Shown one piece after another: positions 1 to 8,951 of a stretch of DNA of 64,000 nt. Source of the DNA: Atopobiaceae bacterium. Its GTDB lineage: Bacteria; Actinomycetota; Coriobacteriia; Coriobacteriales; Atopobiaceae. The notes beneath the pieces were generated by a model. It had not been told where the DNA came from, did not search any database, and saw only the letters and a program-made list of their open reading frames with translations. The stretch's first letter is position 1. Each line of letters starts with the position of its first letter. The translations under genes and the position numbers were made by a program. The stretch covers positions 2,132,902 to 2,196,901 of the forward strand of contig JAKVOB010000001.1 of the NCBI GenBank assembly GCA_022483015.1, read 5' to 3'.

Positions 1-983
1 GCCCCGCCGGACTCCTCGGCGACGAGCGTGCCCAAGGTCGAGAAGTCCAGGCCGTAGTTGTGGTTCTGGGCCGTGACCTCGACCATGCCCGAGAGGAGGT
101 TCATGACGGGCTGGTTGCCGCCGTGATGGCCGTACGGGAGCTTGTCGATGGTGGCGCCCGTGGCCTGGCAGATCATCTGGTGGCCCAGGCAGATGCCGAA
201 CAGGGGCACCTTGCCGATGAGCGAGGCCGCCACGGCCGCAGGCTCGGGGACCTCACGAGGGTCGCCAGGGCCGTTCGAGAGGAAGACGCCGTCGGGCTCG
301 AGCGACATGATCTCCTCCGCGGAGGTGTCCCAGGGGACGACCGTCACGTCCAGGCCGGCGTTGGCCAGGCCGTGCACGATGCCGCGCTTCTCGCCGCAGT
401 CGAGCGCGACCACATGGAGGCGCTTGCGAGGGTTGTCGGGGTCGAGGCGGGGGTCCACGTCATAGCGGTCGGCGCACGAGACGTCGGCCACCCAGTTGTG
501 CGAGGAGATCGAGGGGCTGGTGCGCACACGCTCGACGAGGTGGGCGGGATCGAGGTCCACCGTGGATATCGCGGCGCGCATGGTACCCTGCTCGCGCACG
601 CGGAGCACGAGCTCGCGGGTGTCGACGCCCTCGATGGCCACGATGCCGGCCTTCTCGAGGAAGTCGGGGAGGCTCTGCTCGGACTGCCAGTTGTTGGGGG
701 TGTGGCACATGTCGCGCACGACCACGCCCGCCAGCGCCGGGCGCTCGGCCTGCATGTCGGCCGCGCAGACGCCGTAGTTGCCGATCTGTGGATAGGTGAA
801 GAGCACGATCTGTCCGGCATAGGAGGGGTCGGTGATGACCTCCTGGTAGCCGGAGAGGCTCGTGTTGAATACGATCTCGCCAAAGGTCTCGCCCTGGGCG
901 CCTACCGAGAGGCCCTCCAGGCAGGTGCCATCCTCCAGGGCTATGAGCGCGTGGGGGGTGTCGTGCGCCAACAGTGAATTCAC
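1..983 (-). CDS. carA: Carbamoyl-phosphate synthase small subunit (partial, C-terminus outside window)
   Basis: Glutaminase subunit of carbamoyl-phosphate synthase. It releases ammonia from glutamine for the large subunit in pyrimidine and arginine synthesis. About 327 residues are present. The N-terminal CPSase small-chain domain opens with ALEDGTCLEG and contains FNTSLSGYQEVITDPSY. The class I glutamine amidotransferase part carries LSNGPGDP and the nucleophile elbow FGICLGHQ (Cys near residue 265). The catalytic His/Glu lie beyond base 1, so the gene is cut by the window. The GTG at 983 is chosen because GAGAGGG lies about 9 nt upstream and the protein begins at the usual place. carB would be expected just beyond the left edge, which is inference. 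Confidence 0.95.
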   Translation of the reverse strand, partial: MNSLLAHDTPHALIALEDGTCLEGLSVGAQGETFGEIVFNTSLSGYQEVITDPSYAGQIVLFTYPQIGNYGVCAADMQAERPALAGVVVRDMCHTPNNWQSEQSLPDFLEKAGIVAIEGVDTRELVLRVREQGTMRAAISTVDLDPAHLVERVRTSPSISSHNWVADVSCADRYDVDPRLDPDNPRKRLHVVALDCGEKRGIVHGLANAGLDVTVVPWDTSAEEIMSLEPDGVFLSNGPGDPREVPEPAAVAASLIGKVPLFGICLGHQMICQATGATIDKLPYGHHGGNQPVMNLLSGMVEVTAQNHNYGLDFSTLGTLVAEESGG

Positions 984-1035
984 GGGTTTTGTCCCTCTCT
1001 TCCCTTGCAGGTATCCCGTACCGGCTTAAAGGTCT

Positions 1036-1111
1036 GGGACAGTATACGCGCATCTGCATGGCGGCGGGGCCCTCCTTCGTAAGGCCGACACAACGAGTCC
1101 GTATACTGCCC
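1036..1111. promoter_or_regulatory. Divergent promoter region with inverted TATACT boxes
   Basis: Between carA (minus) and the membrane protein at 1138 (plus) lies an imperfect inverted repeat. GGACAGTATACG at 1037-1048 faces CGTATACTGCCC at 1100-1111. Each arm holds a TATACT -10 hexamer reading outward: 1046-1041 for carA and 1102-1107 for the plus gene. No good -35 box is seen for either. The leaders would be about 50-60 nt for carA and about 25 nt for the plus gene. The symmetry could mean shared regulation. No PyrR-type attenuator was recognised in the carA leader. Confidence 0.45.
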
Positions 1112-1137
1112 AAGAAAAGCGTCCATAAGGAGACCCA

Positions 1138-2154
1138 GTGCCGACAGACCATCTTGACCAGACCGACCACACGAGCGATTCGTCAGCGGATGCGGCACGG
1201 CAGGCAGCGGGGTCGCAGGACGCCCGTGCCACCGATGCGGCCGACACCACCCAGGTGCCGGTGCAGAAGGTCATCATCAAGGAGGTCCCCAAGAAGGAGA
1301 CGGGCCTTTCGGTCTCGCAGATCGTGGCGCCGGCGCTGGCGGCCCTCACGAGCTTCCTCATGTCGTCGCAGATCGGCATCGCCGGCTCGGTCATCGGCGT
1401 GGTCGTGGGCTCCATCGTGGCCACGGTCTCGTCCCAGGTCTACAAGCACGTGCTCAACGCCTCGGCCGAGAAGATCCGCGACATCGCCTCGACCGACGAC
1501 GCTGGCACCCCCGACGTCACCACGCGCCTGGCCGACGCCGCCCACGAGACGGACGCGTCGCAGTCCCCCTATGTCACGGCATCCGCCGACCAGACCACCA
1601 GGCTCAAGCGCGCCGACCCCTCCCGGATCGCCTCGGAGGCCGATGCGACCCAGGTCGCCGCGGAGAACGGCGCGACGCGCGTGGCACCGGCCAGCGTCCG
1701 TGCCGCCGCCGCGACGCGCGAGAGCAAGGCCACGACCCGCAAGGTCATGATCGTGGGCATCATCGTGGCCATCGTGGCCGTCCTGGCCACGGCACTCGTC
1801 ATCAACCTCGCCACCTCGGGCGAGGGCATCGGCACCAAGACCGACCCGATCTTCTCGCCCGCGTCCACGACGGCCCAGACGGCGGCGGCCAGCACCGACC
1901 ATGCCGCCGCCACGAAGGGCGCGCCCTCGGCGAGCGCCTCGGCGACCTCGCAGGAGGCGGCCACCGGCTCTCAGACCCAGGAGGCGGCGACGGGCTCGCG
2001 GGATGACTCCACGACGGGCTCCTCGGCGCAGACGCAGGGCACGACGGCCAAGACCCAGGAGTCAGCGACCACCTCGGCGGCCAGCACCGCGGCCGCGTCC
2101 ACATCCGTATCGAAGACGGCGTCGGGAGCCGCAGCCGAGACGTCCTCGAACTAG
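1138..2154 (+). CDS. Hypothetical membrane protein with Thr/Ala/Ser-rich exported tail
   Basis: 338 residues of unknown function. The GTG start at 1138 is set by AAGGAGA 5 nt upstream. A polar N-terminus (about 1-55) is followed by a hydrophobic glycine-rich stretch at about 60-100 (IVAPALAALTSFLM, then GIAGSVIGVVVGSIVATV). A charged linker is followed by a clear transmembrane helix at about 203-225 (VMIVGIIVAIVAVLATALVI). The last 110 residues are low-complexity Ala/Thr/Ser/Gln, typical of a wall-spanning or disordered exported tail. No catalytic motif was recognised. It has its own promoter opposite carA and stands alone. Confidence 0.8.
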   Translation: MPTDHLDQTDHTSDSSADAARQAAGSQDARATDAADTTQVPVQKVIIKEVPKKETGLSVSQIVAPALAALTSFLMSSQIGIAGSVIGVVVGSIVATVSSQVYKHVLNASAEKIRDIASTDDAGTPDVTTRLADAAHETDASQSPYVTASADQTTRLKRADPSRIASEADATQVAAENGATRVAPASVRAAAATRESKATTRKVMIVGIIVAIVAVLATALVINLATSGEGIGTKTDPIFSPASTTAQTAAASTDHAAATKGAPSASASATSQEAATGSQTQEAATGSRDDSTTGSSAQTQGTTAKTQESATTSAASTAAASTSVSKTASGAAAETSSN

Positions 2155-2206
2155 TCGAGAAGGGCCTCCCGGCCGGCCCTGCGTGCCCCTCGGGCGAAAC
2201 GTGTCC

Positions 2207-2758
2207 CTATCGCTCGGCCTTGAAGACGAACTTCACGAAGAACGTGAGCGCGAAGATGATGACCCCGATCGCAAGCCCGAGGACGAGCAGGTCCTGGACG
2301 GGCTCACCCTTGAGCACGAGGCCCAGGAAGTAGACGGCCAGCATGACCACGATGACGGCGATGAGACGCTCCTTGAGGTCGTCGAAGTCATGGAACTCGA
2401 GCCAGCTGGGCAGGGGCACCTTGTCGGTCACGAAGAGCGTGAACATGCCCAGCGACAGGATGTAGAGCGCCACGGCGAGCAGGAACAGGTCGGCGTACTC
2501 CACGTACTCGGTGGCCAGCACGACCGGTCCCTCGGCCTCGGCCACGACCTCGATCGTCGAGACCATGACGTCGAGGAACGTCTCTACGGCGAGCACGACC
2601 GCGCAGATGAACAGGCCCACGGCCGGCACGCCCGCGATGAAGCGGGTCCAGCCGGCGACCTTGCGGGCGACCTTCTTGGCCTCGGGGTCGTTGCCGGCAT
2701 CCCCCTGCAGGACCTCGTCGCTCGGCTCGGGGTTGATGTCGTCGTCGTTCTCTACCAT
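2207..2758 (-). CDS. UPF0114/YqhA-family membrane protein
   Basis: A small integral membrane protein resembling the YqhA/UPF0114 family, whose function is unknown. Hydrophobic helices are visible at about 40-65 (FIAGVPAVGLFICAVVLAVE), 85-115 (ADLFLLAVALYILSLGMFTLF), 130-150 (LIAVIVVMLAVYFLGLVL) and 155-178. The family-like segment LPSWLEFHDFDDLKERLIAVIVV sits between helices 2 and 3. I prefer the ATG at 2758 (MVENDDD) because GGAG lies 5 nt before it. An in-frame ATG at 2770 would add four residues with a weaker ribosome site. It is a single gene between two transcription units. Confidence 0.82.
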   Translation of the reverse strand: MVENDDDINPEPSDEVLQGDAGNDPEAKKVARKVAGWTRFIAGVPAVGLFICAVVLAVETFLDVMVSTIEVVAEAEGPVVLATEYVEYADLFLLAVALYILSLGMFTLFVTDKVPLPSWLEFHDFDDLKERLIAVIVVMLAVYFLGLVLKGEPVQDLLVLGLAIGVIIFALTFFVKFVFKAER

Positions 2759-2904
2759 GAGGGCTCCCATCGGTGATATCCCAGAAACGCACCCATCCTA
2801 CCCCTTGCCGGGGCCGGACGGGTGCGTCATGAGGCTGTTTCTCTTGCCTGGGCCGGCGTGCGGCGACTCGCGGGGGCGAGGCGCGCCCACAGGTAGACCG
2901 GGTC

Positions 2905-3927
2905 CTAGACCAGGTACTCGGCGATCTGGACGGCGTTGGTGGCGGCGCCCTTCCTGATCTGGTCGCCGCAGCACCAGAACGTGAGGCTGCTCACGCCCTC
3001 GGGGGCCGAGATGTCCTCGCGGATGCGCCCCACGTAGACGAGGTCCTGGTCAGAGGTGTCGAGCGGCATGGGATAGGCGAGACGGGCCGGGTCGTCGACG
3101 ACCTTCACGCCCGGGGCCGCCTCGAGCGCGGCACGTGCCTGGTCGGGGGTGATCGGACGGTCGAACTCGCAGGTGATCGACTCGGAGTGCGACCTCATCA
3201 CGGGGACGCGCACGCAGGTGCAGTTGACCGCGAGGTCGGGCAGGTGCATGATCTTGCGCCCCTCGTTGCCCATCTTCATCTCCTCGGAGGTGTAGGCGTT
3301 GTCGCCGAAGCCCCCGATCTGCGGGATGACGTTGCAGGCGAGCTGGTAGGAGAACGCCTTGGGGGCATCGACCTCACGCCCCTCGCCGATGGCGGCCGTC
3401 TGGGCCTGGAGCTCGCGGAGGCCCGGGATGCCGGCGCCCGATGCGGCCTGGTACGTCGAGACGATCATGCGCCTGAGGCCCGCCACCTGGTGCAGCGGCC
3501 AGGCGCAGACCAGCCCGATGATGGTGGCGCAGTTGGGGTTGGCGATGATGCCGTGGTGACCCGCGATGTCCGCGGCGTTGATCTCGGGGATGACGAGGGG
3601 GACGTCCGCGTCGAGGCGGAACGCGTGCGAGTTGTCGACCACGGTGGCGCCCGCCGCCACGGCCTGGGGCAGGAGCTCCTTGGCGAGGTCGTCGCCCACG
3701 GCGCCCAGCACGATGTCCATGCCCTCGAAGGCGGCAGGGGTCGCCTCCTGGATGGTGACGTCCTCGCCGCGGAAGCGCACCGTCTTGCCGGCGGAGTGGG
3801 CCGACGCGAGCGGCACGAGCCTGGCGACCGGGAAGTCCCTCTCCTCGAGGCAGGTGAGCATCTGGGTGCCCACGGCACCCGTGGCCCCCAGTATGGCGAC
3901 GTTCACCTTGCGCGCTCCCTCGCTCAT
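2905..3927 (-). CDS. asd: Aspartate-semialdehyde dehydrogenase
   Basis: Reduces L-aspartyl-4-phosphate to aspartate semialdehyde with NADPH, the second step of the aspartate pathway to lysine, threonine and methionine. 340 residues, normal length. It has an N-terminal dinucleotide motif (ILGATGAVGTQML), the active-site cysteine in ANPNCATI (Cys near 133), and SGAGIPGL and RVPVMRSHSESI downstream, as in the bacterial Asd family. The ATG follows the lysC stop directly (TAGATG), so it is the last gene of the hom-lysC-asd operon and is probably translationally coupled to lysC. Confidence 0.97.
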   Translation of the reverse strand: MSEGARKVNVAILGATGAVGTQMLTCLEERDFPVARLVPLASAHSAGKTVRFRGEDVTIQEATPAAFEGMDIVLGAVGDDLAKELLPQAVAAGATVVDNSHAFRLDADVPLVIPEINAADIAGHHGIIANPNCATIIGLVCAWPLHQVAGLRRMIVSTYQAASGAGIPGLRELQAQTAAIGEGREVDAPKAFSYQLACNVIPQIGGFGDNAYTSEEMKMGNEGRKIMHLPDLAVNCTCVRVPVMRSHSESITCEFDRPITPDQARAALEAAPGVKVVDDPARLAYPMPLDTSDQDLVYVGRIREDISAPEGVSSLTFWCCGDQIRKGAATNAVQIAEYLV

Positions 3928-5253
3928 CTACTGCACCTTCTTCTCTTCGACAAACGCCCCATAGATGGCCTTGATCGCAGGCTCGAAGTTCTTGTTGTCC
4001 ACGCCCAGGATGATGTTGATCTCCTGGGAGCTCTGCGTGATCATGCGCACGTTGATGCCGGCGTCGCCCAGGGTCTTGAAGAGGCGGCCCGACGTGCCGG
4101 GGCGTGCGCTCATGTTGCGGCCCACGACCGAGATGAGGGCGAGCTCGTCGATGACCTTGACCTCGTCGGGCTGGACCTCCTTCTGGATGTCGGCCACGAT
4201 CGAGTAGATCTTGTCCTTGACGTCGGCGCCGTTGACCACGATGCCGAACGAGTCGATGCCCGTGGGGACGTGCTCGATCGAGATGCCGTAGCGCTCGAAG
4301 ATCGAGAGGGTGCGCCTGAGCGTGCCCACGGCGTCCGACATGTGGGTCTTGGCCACGTGCACGGAGAGGAAGTCACGCTTGCCGGCGACGCCGGTGATGA
4401 GGGGCTCGTCCTCCCCCTCCTCGGCCGTCTCGCGGATGATCGTACCCTCGGCCTCGGGATGGTTGGTGTTGAGGATCGCGATGGGGATGTTGGCCTCCCT
4501 CACGGGGAAGACCGCCTCCTCGTGGAGGACGTTGGCGCCCATGTAGGACAGCTCGCGCATCTCGTCGAAGGTGATGCGCCTGATGGCGCGCGGATGGTCG
4601 ACGATGTGCGGGTCTGCCGAGAGGAACCCCGAGACGTCGGTCCAGTTCTCATAGAGGTCGGCGTCGAGGGCGCGGGCGATGATGGAGCCCGTGATGTCGC
4701 CTCCCCCGCGTGAGAGCAGGCGGATCTCGCCGTCGACGGTGGCTCCGTAGAAGCCGGGCATGACGAACTCGCCGGCGCGGACCACGGCCTCCTGGACCCG
4801 GTCGACCGTGCGGGACATGTCGATGGTCCCGTCATGGTGGAAGACCACCACGTCAGCCGCGTCCACGAAGGGAAGCCCCAGGTACTCGCTCATGAGCTGG
4901 GCGGTGAACCACTCGCCGCGGCTCACGATGTACTCCTTGGACCAGCCCTTGATGCCAGCCGCGAACTCGTCGAAGCGCTCGGACATGGGATACGACAGCC
5001 CGAGGTCGTCCGCGATGTCCACGAAGCGCTTCTTGATGTCGTTCAGCAGCGGCTCGCAGTCCACGTGGTAGGTGCGGTGCGCCACCACGAGGTAGAGCAG
5101 GTCGGTGATCTTGTTGTCCTGGGAGTCGCGCTTGCCCACGGCCGACACCACCACGAAGCGACGCGAGGGGTCAGCCTCGATGATGGCCTTGACCTTTCTG
5201 AACTGGTCCGCGCTTGCGACGGAGGAGCCGCCGAACTTGGTGATCTTGATCAT
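3928..5253 (-). CDS. lysC: Aspartate kinase
   Basis: Phosphorylates L-aspartate with ATP, the entry step of the aspartate family. 441 residues, the monofunctional length. The amino-acid kinase domain begins ITKFGGSSVASADQFRKV and holds VSAVGKRDSQDNKITDLLY and the substrate loop LLSRGGGDITGSIIARAL. Two ACT domains follow at about 300-435. The second includes SVVGRNMSARPGTSGRLF and the effector-contact segment VRMITQSSQEINI, so feedback inhibition by lysine and/or threonine is likely, though the effector cannot be read from sequence. It sits 8 nt after hom and abuts asd. Confidence 0.97.
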   Translation of the reverse strand: MIKITKFGGSSVASADQFRKVKAIIEADPSRRFVVVSAVGKRDSQDNKITDLLYLVVAHRTYHVDCEPLLNDIKKRFVDIADDLGLSYPMSERFDEFAAGIKGWSKEYIVSRGEWFTAQLMSEYLGLPFVDAADVVVFHHDGTIDMSRTVDRVQEAVVRAGEFVMPGFYGATVDGEIRLLSRGGGDITGSIIARALDADLYENWTDVSGFLSADPHIVDHPRAIRRITFDEMRELSYMGANVLHEEAVFPVREANIPIAILNTNHPEAEGTIIRETAEEGEDEPLITGVAGKRDFLSVHVAKTHMSDAVGTLRRTLSIFERYGISIEHVPTGIDSFGIVVNGADVKDKIYSIVADIQKEVQPDEVKVIDELALISVVGRNMSARPGTSGRLFKTLGDAGINVRMITQSSQEINIILGVDNKNFEPAIKAIYGAFVEEKKVQ

Positions 5254-5261
5254 GTTGTCCC

Positions 5262-6395
5262 CTAGAGAGTCGTCGGAATGCAGGCCATGAACGCCGACGG
5301 GTCGTCGGCGACGATCGTTCGCATGAGCTTGTGGGCGGCATCGGCCGTGAGTCCCTTGTAGCGCTTCGAGCCGATGCCGAAGGCGGTGCCCCCCTGCGGG
5401 AAGGCGGCCGTGGTGCGGATGACGTAGTCGCCCGTGAGCAGCTCCGGGTCATACGTGATGGAGGGGTCGAGGTCGAAGGTGAGCTGGTTGCCGTCCCTGC
5501 AGTCCAGGAGGTCCTGCACGCAGGCGTTGCCCGTGGGCAGGCTCCCCGCGCCCTGGCCGTAGAACTTGAGCGGCCCCACCGTGGCGCCCTCGAGCGTGGC
5601 GATGTTGAAGTTGTCGGGGACGTTCGCCTCGAGCGAGTCCGACGGCACGAGCACCGGCTCGACGGCCACGGCATAACGCCCGTCCCGGCAGATGCCGCGC
5701 GCGAGCAGCTTCACGCCGTAGCCCTCGTAGGCATAGTGGGCGAGGTCGGCGGCCGTGAGGTTGCGGATCCCGAAGACGGGCAGGTCGCGAATGCAGTCGC
5801 AGCCGAAGGCGAGGCTCGCCGTGATGATGCACTTGTTCGCGACGTCGATGCCGTCGATGTCGGCCGAGGGGTCGCGCTCGGCATAGCCGAGCTCCTGCGC
5901 GCGTGAGAGGGCCTCCGAGAAGTCCTCGTCGTTCTTCTTCATCTGGTCGATGATGAAGTTGGTCGTTCCGTTGAGGATCCCCGAGAAGGAGTCGATGGCG
6001 TCGATGCGCTTGACCTTGGCGATGCTCGCGAGCCAGGGGATGCCGCCGCCGCAGCTGGCCTCGACGTACAGGCCGGCGCCGGACGCCTTGGCGGCGCCCA
6101 CGAACTCGCCCAGGTGGGCGGCGACGACGGCCTTGTTGGCGGTGACCACCGAGATGCCCCGCTCGAGTGCCTGCATGATGAAGGTATGTGCCGGCTCCTG
6201 GCCGCCCATCGCCTCCACGATGACGTCGAGGCCGGGCTCGGCAAGGATCTCGTCGTAGGACGAGGTCTTGCGAGGCTCGTCACATTCCTTGGGAAGACAG
6301 AGGATCTTGGCGATCTCTATCCCGAGGTCGTGGGTCTCGACGATGCGGCCGATGCCGCTGCCGACGGTGCCATAGCCAAGGAGTGCGATGCGCAT
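5262..6395 (-). CDS. hom: Homoserine dehydrogenase, short form without ACT domain
   Basis: Reduces aspartate semialdehyde to homoserine. 377 residues. The nucleotide-binding start is ALLGYGTVGSGIGRIV, followed by VVTANKAVVA and the catalytic family signature around SFSGILNGTTNFIIDQM, then GYAERDPSADIDGIDVANK. The protein ends at MACIPTTL, about 50-60 residues short of the common Gram-positive form, which carries a C-terminal ACT domain for threonine feedback. That domain is absent here. First gene of the hom-lysC-asd operon, divergent from thrC. Confidence 0.96.
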   Translation of the reverse strand: MRIALLGYGTVGSGIGRIVETHDLGIEIAKILCLPKECDEPRKTSSYDEILAEPGLDVIVEAMGGQEPAHTFIMQALERGISVVTANKAVVAAHLGEFVGAAKASGAGLYVEASCGGGIPWLASIAKVKRIDAIDSFSGILNGTTNFIIDQMKKNDEDFSEALSRAQELGYAERDPSADIDGIDVANKCIITASLAFGCDCIRDLPVFGIRNLTAADLAHYAYEGYGVKLLARGICRDGRYAVAVEPVLVPSDSLEANVPDNFNIATLEGATVGPLKFYGQGAGSLPTGNACVQDLLDCRDGNQLTFDLDPSITYDPELLTGDYVIRTTAAFPQGGTAFGIGSKRYKGLTADAAHKLMRTIVADDPSAFMACIPTTL

Positions 6396-6422
6396 GCTGT
6401 GCCTTTCGGTACGGGTCTGGAC

Positions 6423-6450
6423 TTGCCGGTTCGTGACGTGCGGGTATCAT
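6423..6450 (+). promoter_or_regulatory. Candidate promoter of thrC-thrB
   Basis: TTGCCG at 6423-6428 and TATCAT at 6445-6450 are separated by 16 bp and lie 47 nt before the thrC GTG. The hom start is at 6395 on the opposite strand, so this short intergenic region must also hold the hom-lysC-asd promoter, which I could not place. No riboswitch or leader-peptide attenuator was recognised. Confidence 0.5.
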
Positions 6451-6497
6451 GAGTGCAAATTGGGCGTTCCTGCGCCCCCGTGACGAGGAGCGGACAG

Positions 6498-7982
6498 GTG
6501 ACAATGTTCTACCACAGCACACGGTCGTGCAACCAGAACGTAACAAGCAAGAAAGCTATCCTCACAGGCATCGCGCCGGACGGCGGCCTCTATGTGAGCG
6601 ACGCCGTGGGAGAGGTGCGCCTCGACCTCGCCGCCGTGTGCGCCCAGGGCTTCCACGCCAACGCCCGTCTCGTGCTGGGCACCCTCCTTCCCGACTACAC
6701 GGCCGACGAGCTTGCCACCTGCGTCGACGCCGCCTATGGCGACCAATGGTCTGCGCCCGAGATCACGCCGGTCACGCCTCTGGGTCCCGACTGGCTCCTC
6801 GAGCTCTACCACGGTCCCACGAGCGCCTTCAAGGACGTGGCGCTCCAGATGCTCCCCCAGCTCATGCGCGTGGCACGTCCCACGGACGGCCCGCAGGTCA
6901 TGATCGTGACCGCCACCTCCGGAGACACCGGCAAGGCGGCGCTCGCGGGCTTCGCCGACGTCGACGGCTTCGGGGTCACCGTGTTCTACCCGGCCGGCAA
7001 GGTCTCCGACATCCAGCACCTCCAGATGGTCACCCAGCCGGGCTCCAACGTGTCGGTCTGCGCCGTCACGGGCACGTTCGACGACGCCCAGACGGCCGTC
7101 AAGCGCTGCTTCGCCGACCGTGACCTGGCCGGGCGCCTGGCAGGGACGGGCGTGGCCCTCTCGTCAGCCAACTCGATCAACGTCGGCCGCCTGGTACCCC
7201 AGGTGACCTACTACTTCGACGCCTACGCGCAGCTCGTCCGCTCGGGAGCCGTGAGGCCCGGCGACGACGTCGACTTCTTCGTGCCCACCGGCAACTTCGG
7301 TGATGTGCTCGCCGGCTTCTACGCCAAGCGCATGGGCCTTCCCGTGCGCCGCCTCGAGGTCGCCTCGAACGCCAACGACGTCCTCTACGACTTCATCCGC
7401 ACCGGCATCTACGACCGCCGCCGCCCCTTCGTGAAGACCATCTCGCCCTCGATGGACATCCTCGTGTCGTCCAACCTCGAGCGCCTGCTCTACTACGTGT
7501 CCGACGGTGACGCGGAGCTCGTGTGCCACCTCATGTCCGACCTGTCCGAGAAGGGCGCCTACACGGTGCCGTCACATGTCATGGACCGCCTCCGCGAGAC
7601 CTTCGGCTGCGGACGGGCCGACGACCAGGCCACCGAGCGGACCATCCGCTCCACCTGGGCCGACGAGCACGTCCTCATCGACCCGCACACCGCCGTGGCA
7701 AAGACCGTGCTCGATGCCACGCCGGCCGGCGACTGCGCCCGCGTGTGCCTCTCGACGGCAAGCCCGTACAAGTTCTCGGCCGACGTGGCGTCGGCCCTCG
7801 GCGTCGACACGCAGGGCATGGACGGGTTCGCCTGCATGGACGCCCTGGCGGAGCTCACCGGCATCACGCCGCCGGCCGCCCTGTCGCAGCTGCGCGACGC
7901 GCACGCGCGCTTCTCGGACACCTGCGCCGCCGACGGCGTCGCCTCCTACGTGGAGTCCGCCTGCGCAAGGACGTTCGCATGA
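6498..7982 (+). CDS. thrC: Threonine synthase
   Basis: PLP enzyme converting O-phosphohomoserine to threonine. About 494 residues, the length of the long (class I) form. It opens with FYHSTRSCNQ, as in that class. The PLP lysine lies in HGPTSAFKDVALQM, and the phosphate-binding region contains TATSGDTGKAAL. NSINVGRLVPQVTYYF and VPTGNFGDVLAGFYAKRMG are also conserved. GTG at 6498 is preferred because GAGGAG ends 7 nt before it. ATG at 6504 is the alternative, and any longer reading lacks a ribosome site. Its stop overlaps the thrB start by ATGA. Confidence 0.96.
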   Translation: MTMFYHSTRSCNQNVTSKKAILTGIAPDGGLYVSDAVGEVRLDLAAVCAQGFHANARLVLGTLLPDYTADELATCVDAAYGDQWSAPEITPVTPLGPDWLLELYHGPTSAFKDVALQMLPQLMRVARPTDGPQVMIVTATSGDTGKAALAGFADVDGFGVTVFYPAGKVSDIQHLQMVTQPGSNVSVCAVTGTFDDAQTAVKRCFADRDLAGRLAGTGVALSSANSINVGRLVPQVTYYFDAYAQLVRSGAVRPGDDVDFFVPTGNFGDVLAGFYAKRMGLPVRRLEVASNANDVLYDFIRTGIYDRRRPFVKTISPSMDILVSSNLERLLYYVSDGDAELVCHLMSDLSEKGAYTVPSHVMDRLRETFGCGRADDQATERTIRSTWADEHVLIDPHTAVAKTVLDATPAGDCARVCLSTASPYKFSADVASALGVDTQGMDGFACMDALAELTGITPPAALSQLRDAHARFSDTCAADGVASYVESACARTFA

Positions 7983-8893
7983 CCCCTGGGAACGACGGCA
8001 CGACAGAGGCTCCCCTCCAAGGCCTGCGCGTGGGCGTGCCCGCCACGTCGGCCAACCTCGGCGTCGGGTATGACTGCCTGGGCATGGCCCTCGACCTGGT
8101 GGCCACCTTCTCGTTCGAGCGCGCCGGCGAGGTCGCCATCACGGGCTGCGAGGAGCGCTTCCGTGGCACGGATAACCTCGTCTGGACCACGATGCTCACG
8201 ACCTATGCGGCGCTTGCGGCCGACCCGGTGCCCGCGCACATCGACATCGACTCCCCCATCCCGCTCTCGGGCGGCCTAGGCTCGTCTGCCACCTGCGTCG
8301 TTGCCGGCGTGATGGCCGCCATGGAGCTCTGCGGCTCAGGCTACGACCGCATCCGTGCGCTCGACATCGCCACCCAGATCGAGGGGCATCCCGACAACGT
8401 GGCCCCGGCCGTCCTCGGTGGGCTCGTCAGCTCGTTCGTGGACGACGGCGACGTCTGCTCCACGCGCTATGACGTGGCACCAGAGCTCCGCTTCGTCGCT
8501 ATCGCGCCCCCCTACGAGGTCCGCACCGATGACGCACGTCGCGTCGTGCCCACCACCGTCGACACGTCCACGGCCGTCTGGCAGATGGGCCGCTGCGTGG
8601 CCACCGTCCATGCGCTCGAGACGGGCGATGCGGCCCTTTTGGGCCATGCCTGCGCCGACCGGCTCCACGAGCCCTACCGCGCGCGGCTCATCCCCGACTA
8701 CGACGTGCTCCGCACCACGGCCCTCGAGGCCGGCGCATCCGCGTTCTTCATCTCGGGCTCGGGCTCGACCTGCATCGCCGCATGCGACGGGGACACCGAG
8801 GCCACGTCCGTCAGCCAGGCGTTCGCGGCCTGCCGTCCCGGCTTCTGGTGTGCCACGCTGCACGCCGCCAACGAGGGCGCACGGATCCTCTAG
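7979..8893 (+). CDS. thrB: Homoserine kinase
   Basis: GHMP-family kinase phosphorylating homoserine to O-phosphohomoserine, the substrate of the preceding thrC product. 304 residues. Family markers are VPATSANLGVGYDCLGMAL at the N-terminus, the ATP loop PLSGGLGSSATCVVAG at about residue 91, the central IEGHPDNVAPAVLGGL, and the C-terminal FISGSGSTCIAA motif. The ATG at 7979 overlaps the thrC stop (ATGA), so translation is coupled. With hom, lysC and asd on the other strand, all five steps from aspartate to threonine are within 6 kb. Confidence 0.96.
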   Translation: MTPGNDGTTEAPLQGLRVGVPATSANLGVGYDCLGMALDLVATFSFERAGEVAITGCEERFRGTDNLVWTTMLTTYAALAADPVPAHIDIDSPIPLSGGLGSSATCVVAGVMAAMELCGSGYDRIRALDIATQIEGHPDNVAPAVLGGLVSSFVDDGDVCSTRYDVAPELRFVAIAPPYEVRTDDARRVVPTTVDTSTAVWQMGRCVATVHALETGDAALLGHACADRLHEPYRARLIPDYDVLRTTALEAGASAFFISGSGSTCIAACDGDTEATSVSQAFAACRPGFWCATLHAANEGARIL

Positions 8894-8951
8894 GCTGGCG
8901 CCTGCACCCACCGGCTCGCACGCGGGGCCCTGGACCCCACGAGGCCTAGCC

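Noticed and set aside
6396-6497. A lysine or other riboswitch, or leader peptide, between hom and thrC.
   Set aside because: The divergent gap is only about 100 bp and shows no recognisable aptamer or run of Thr codons.
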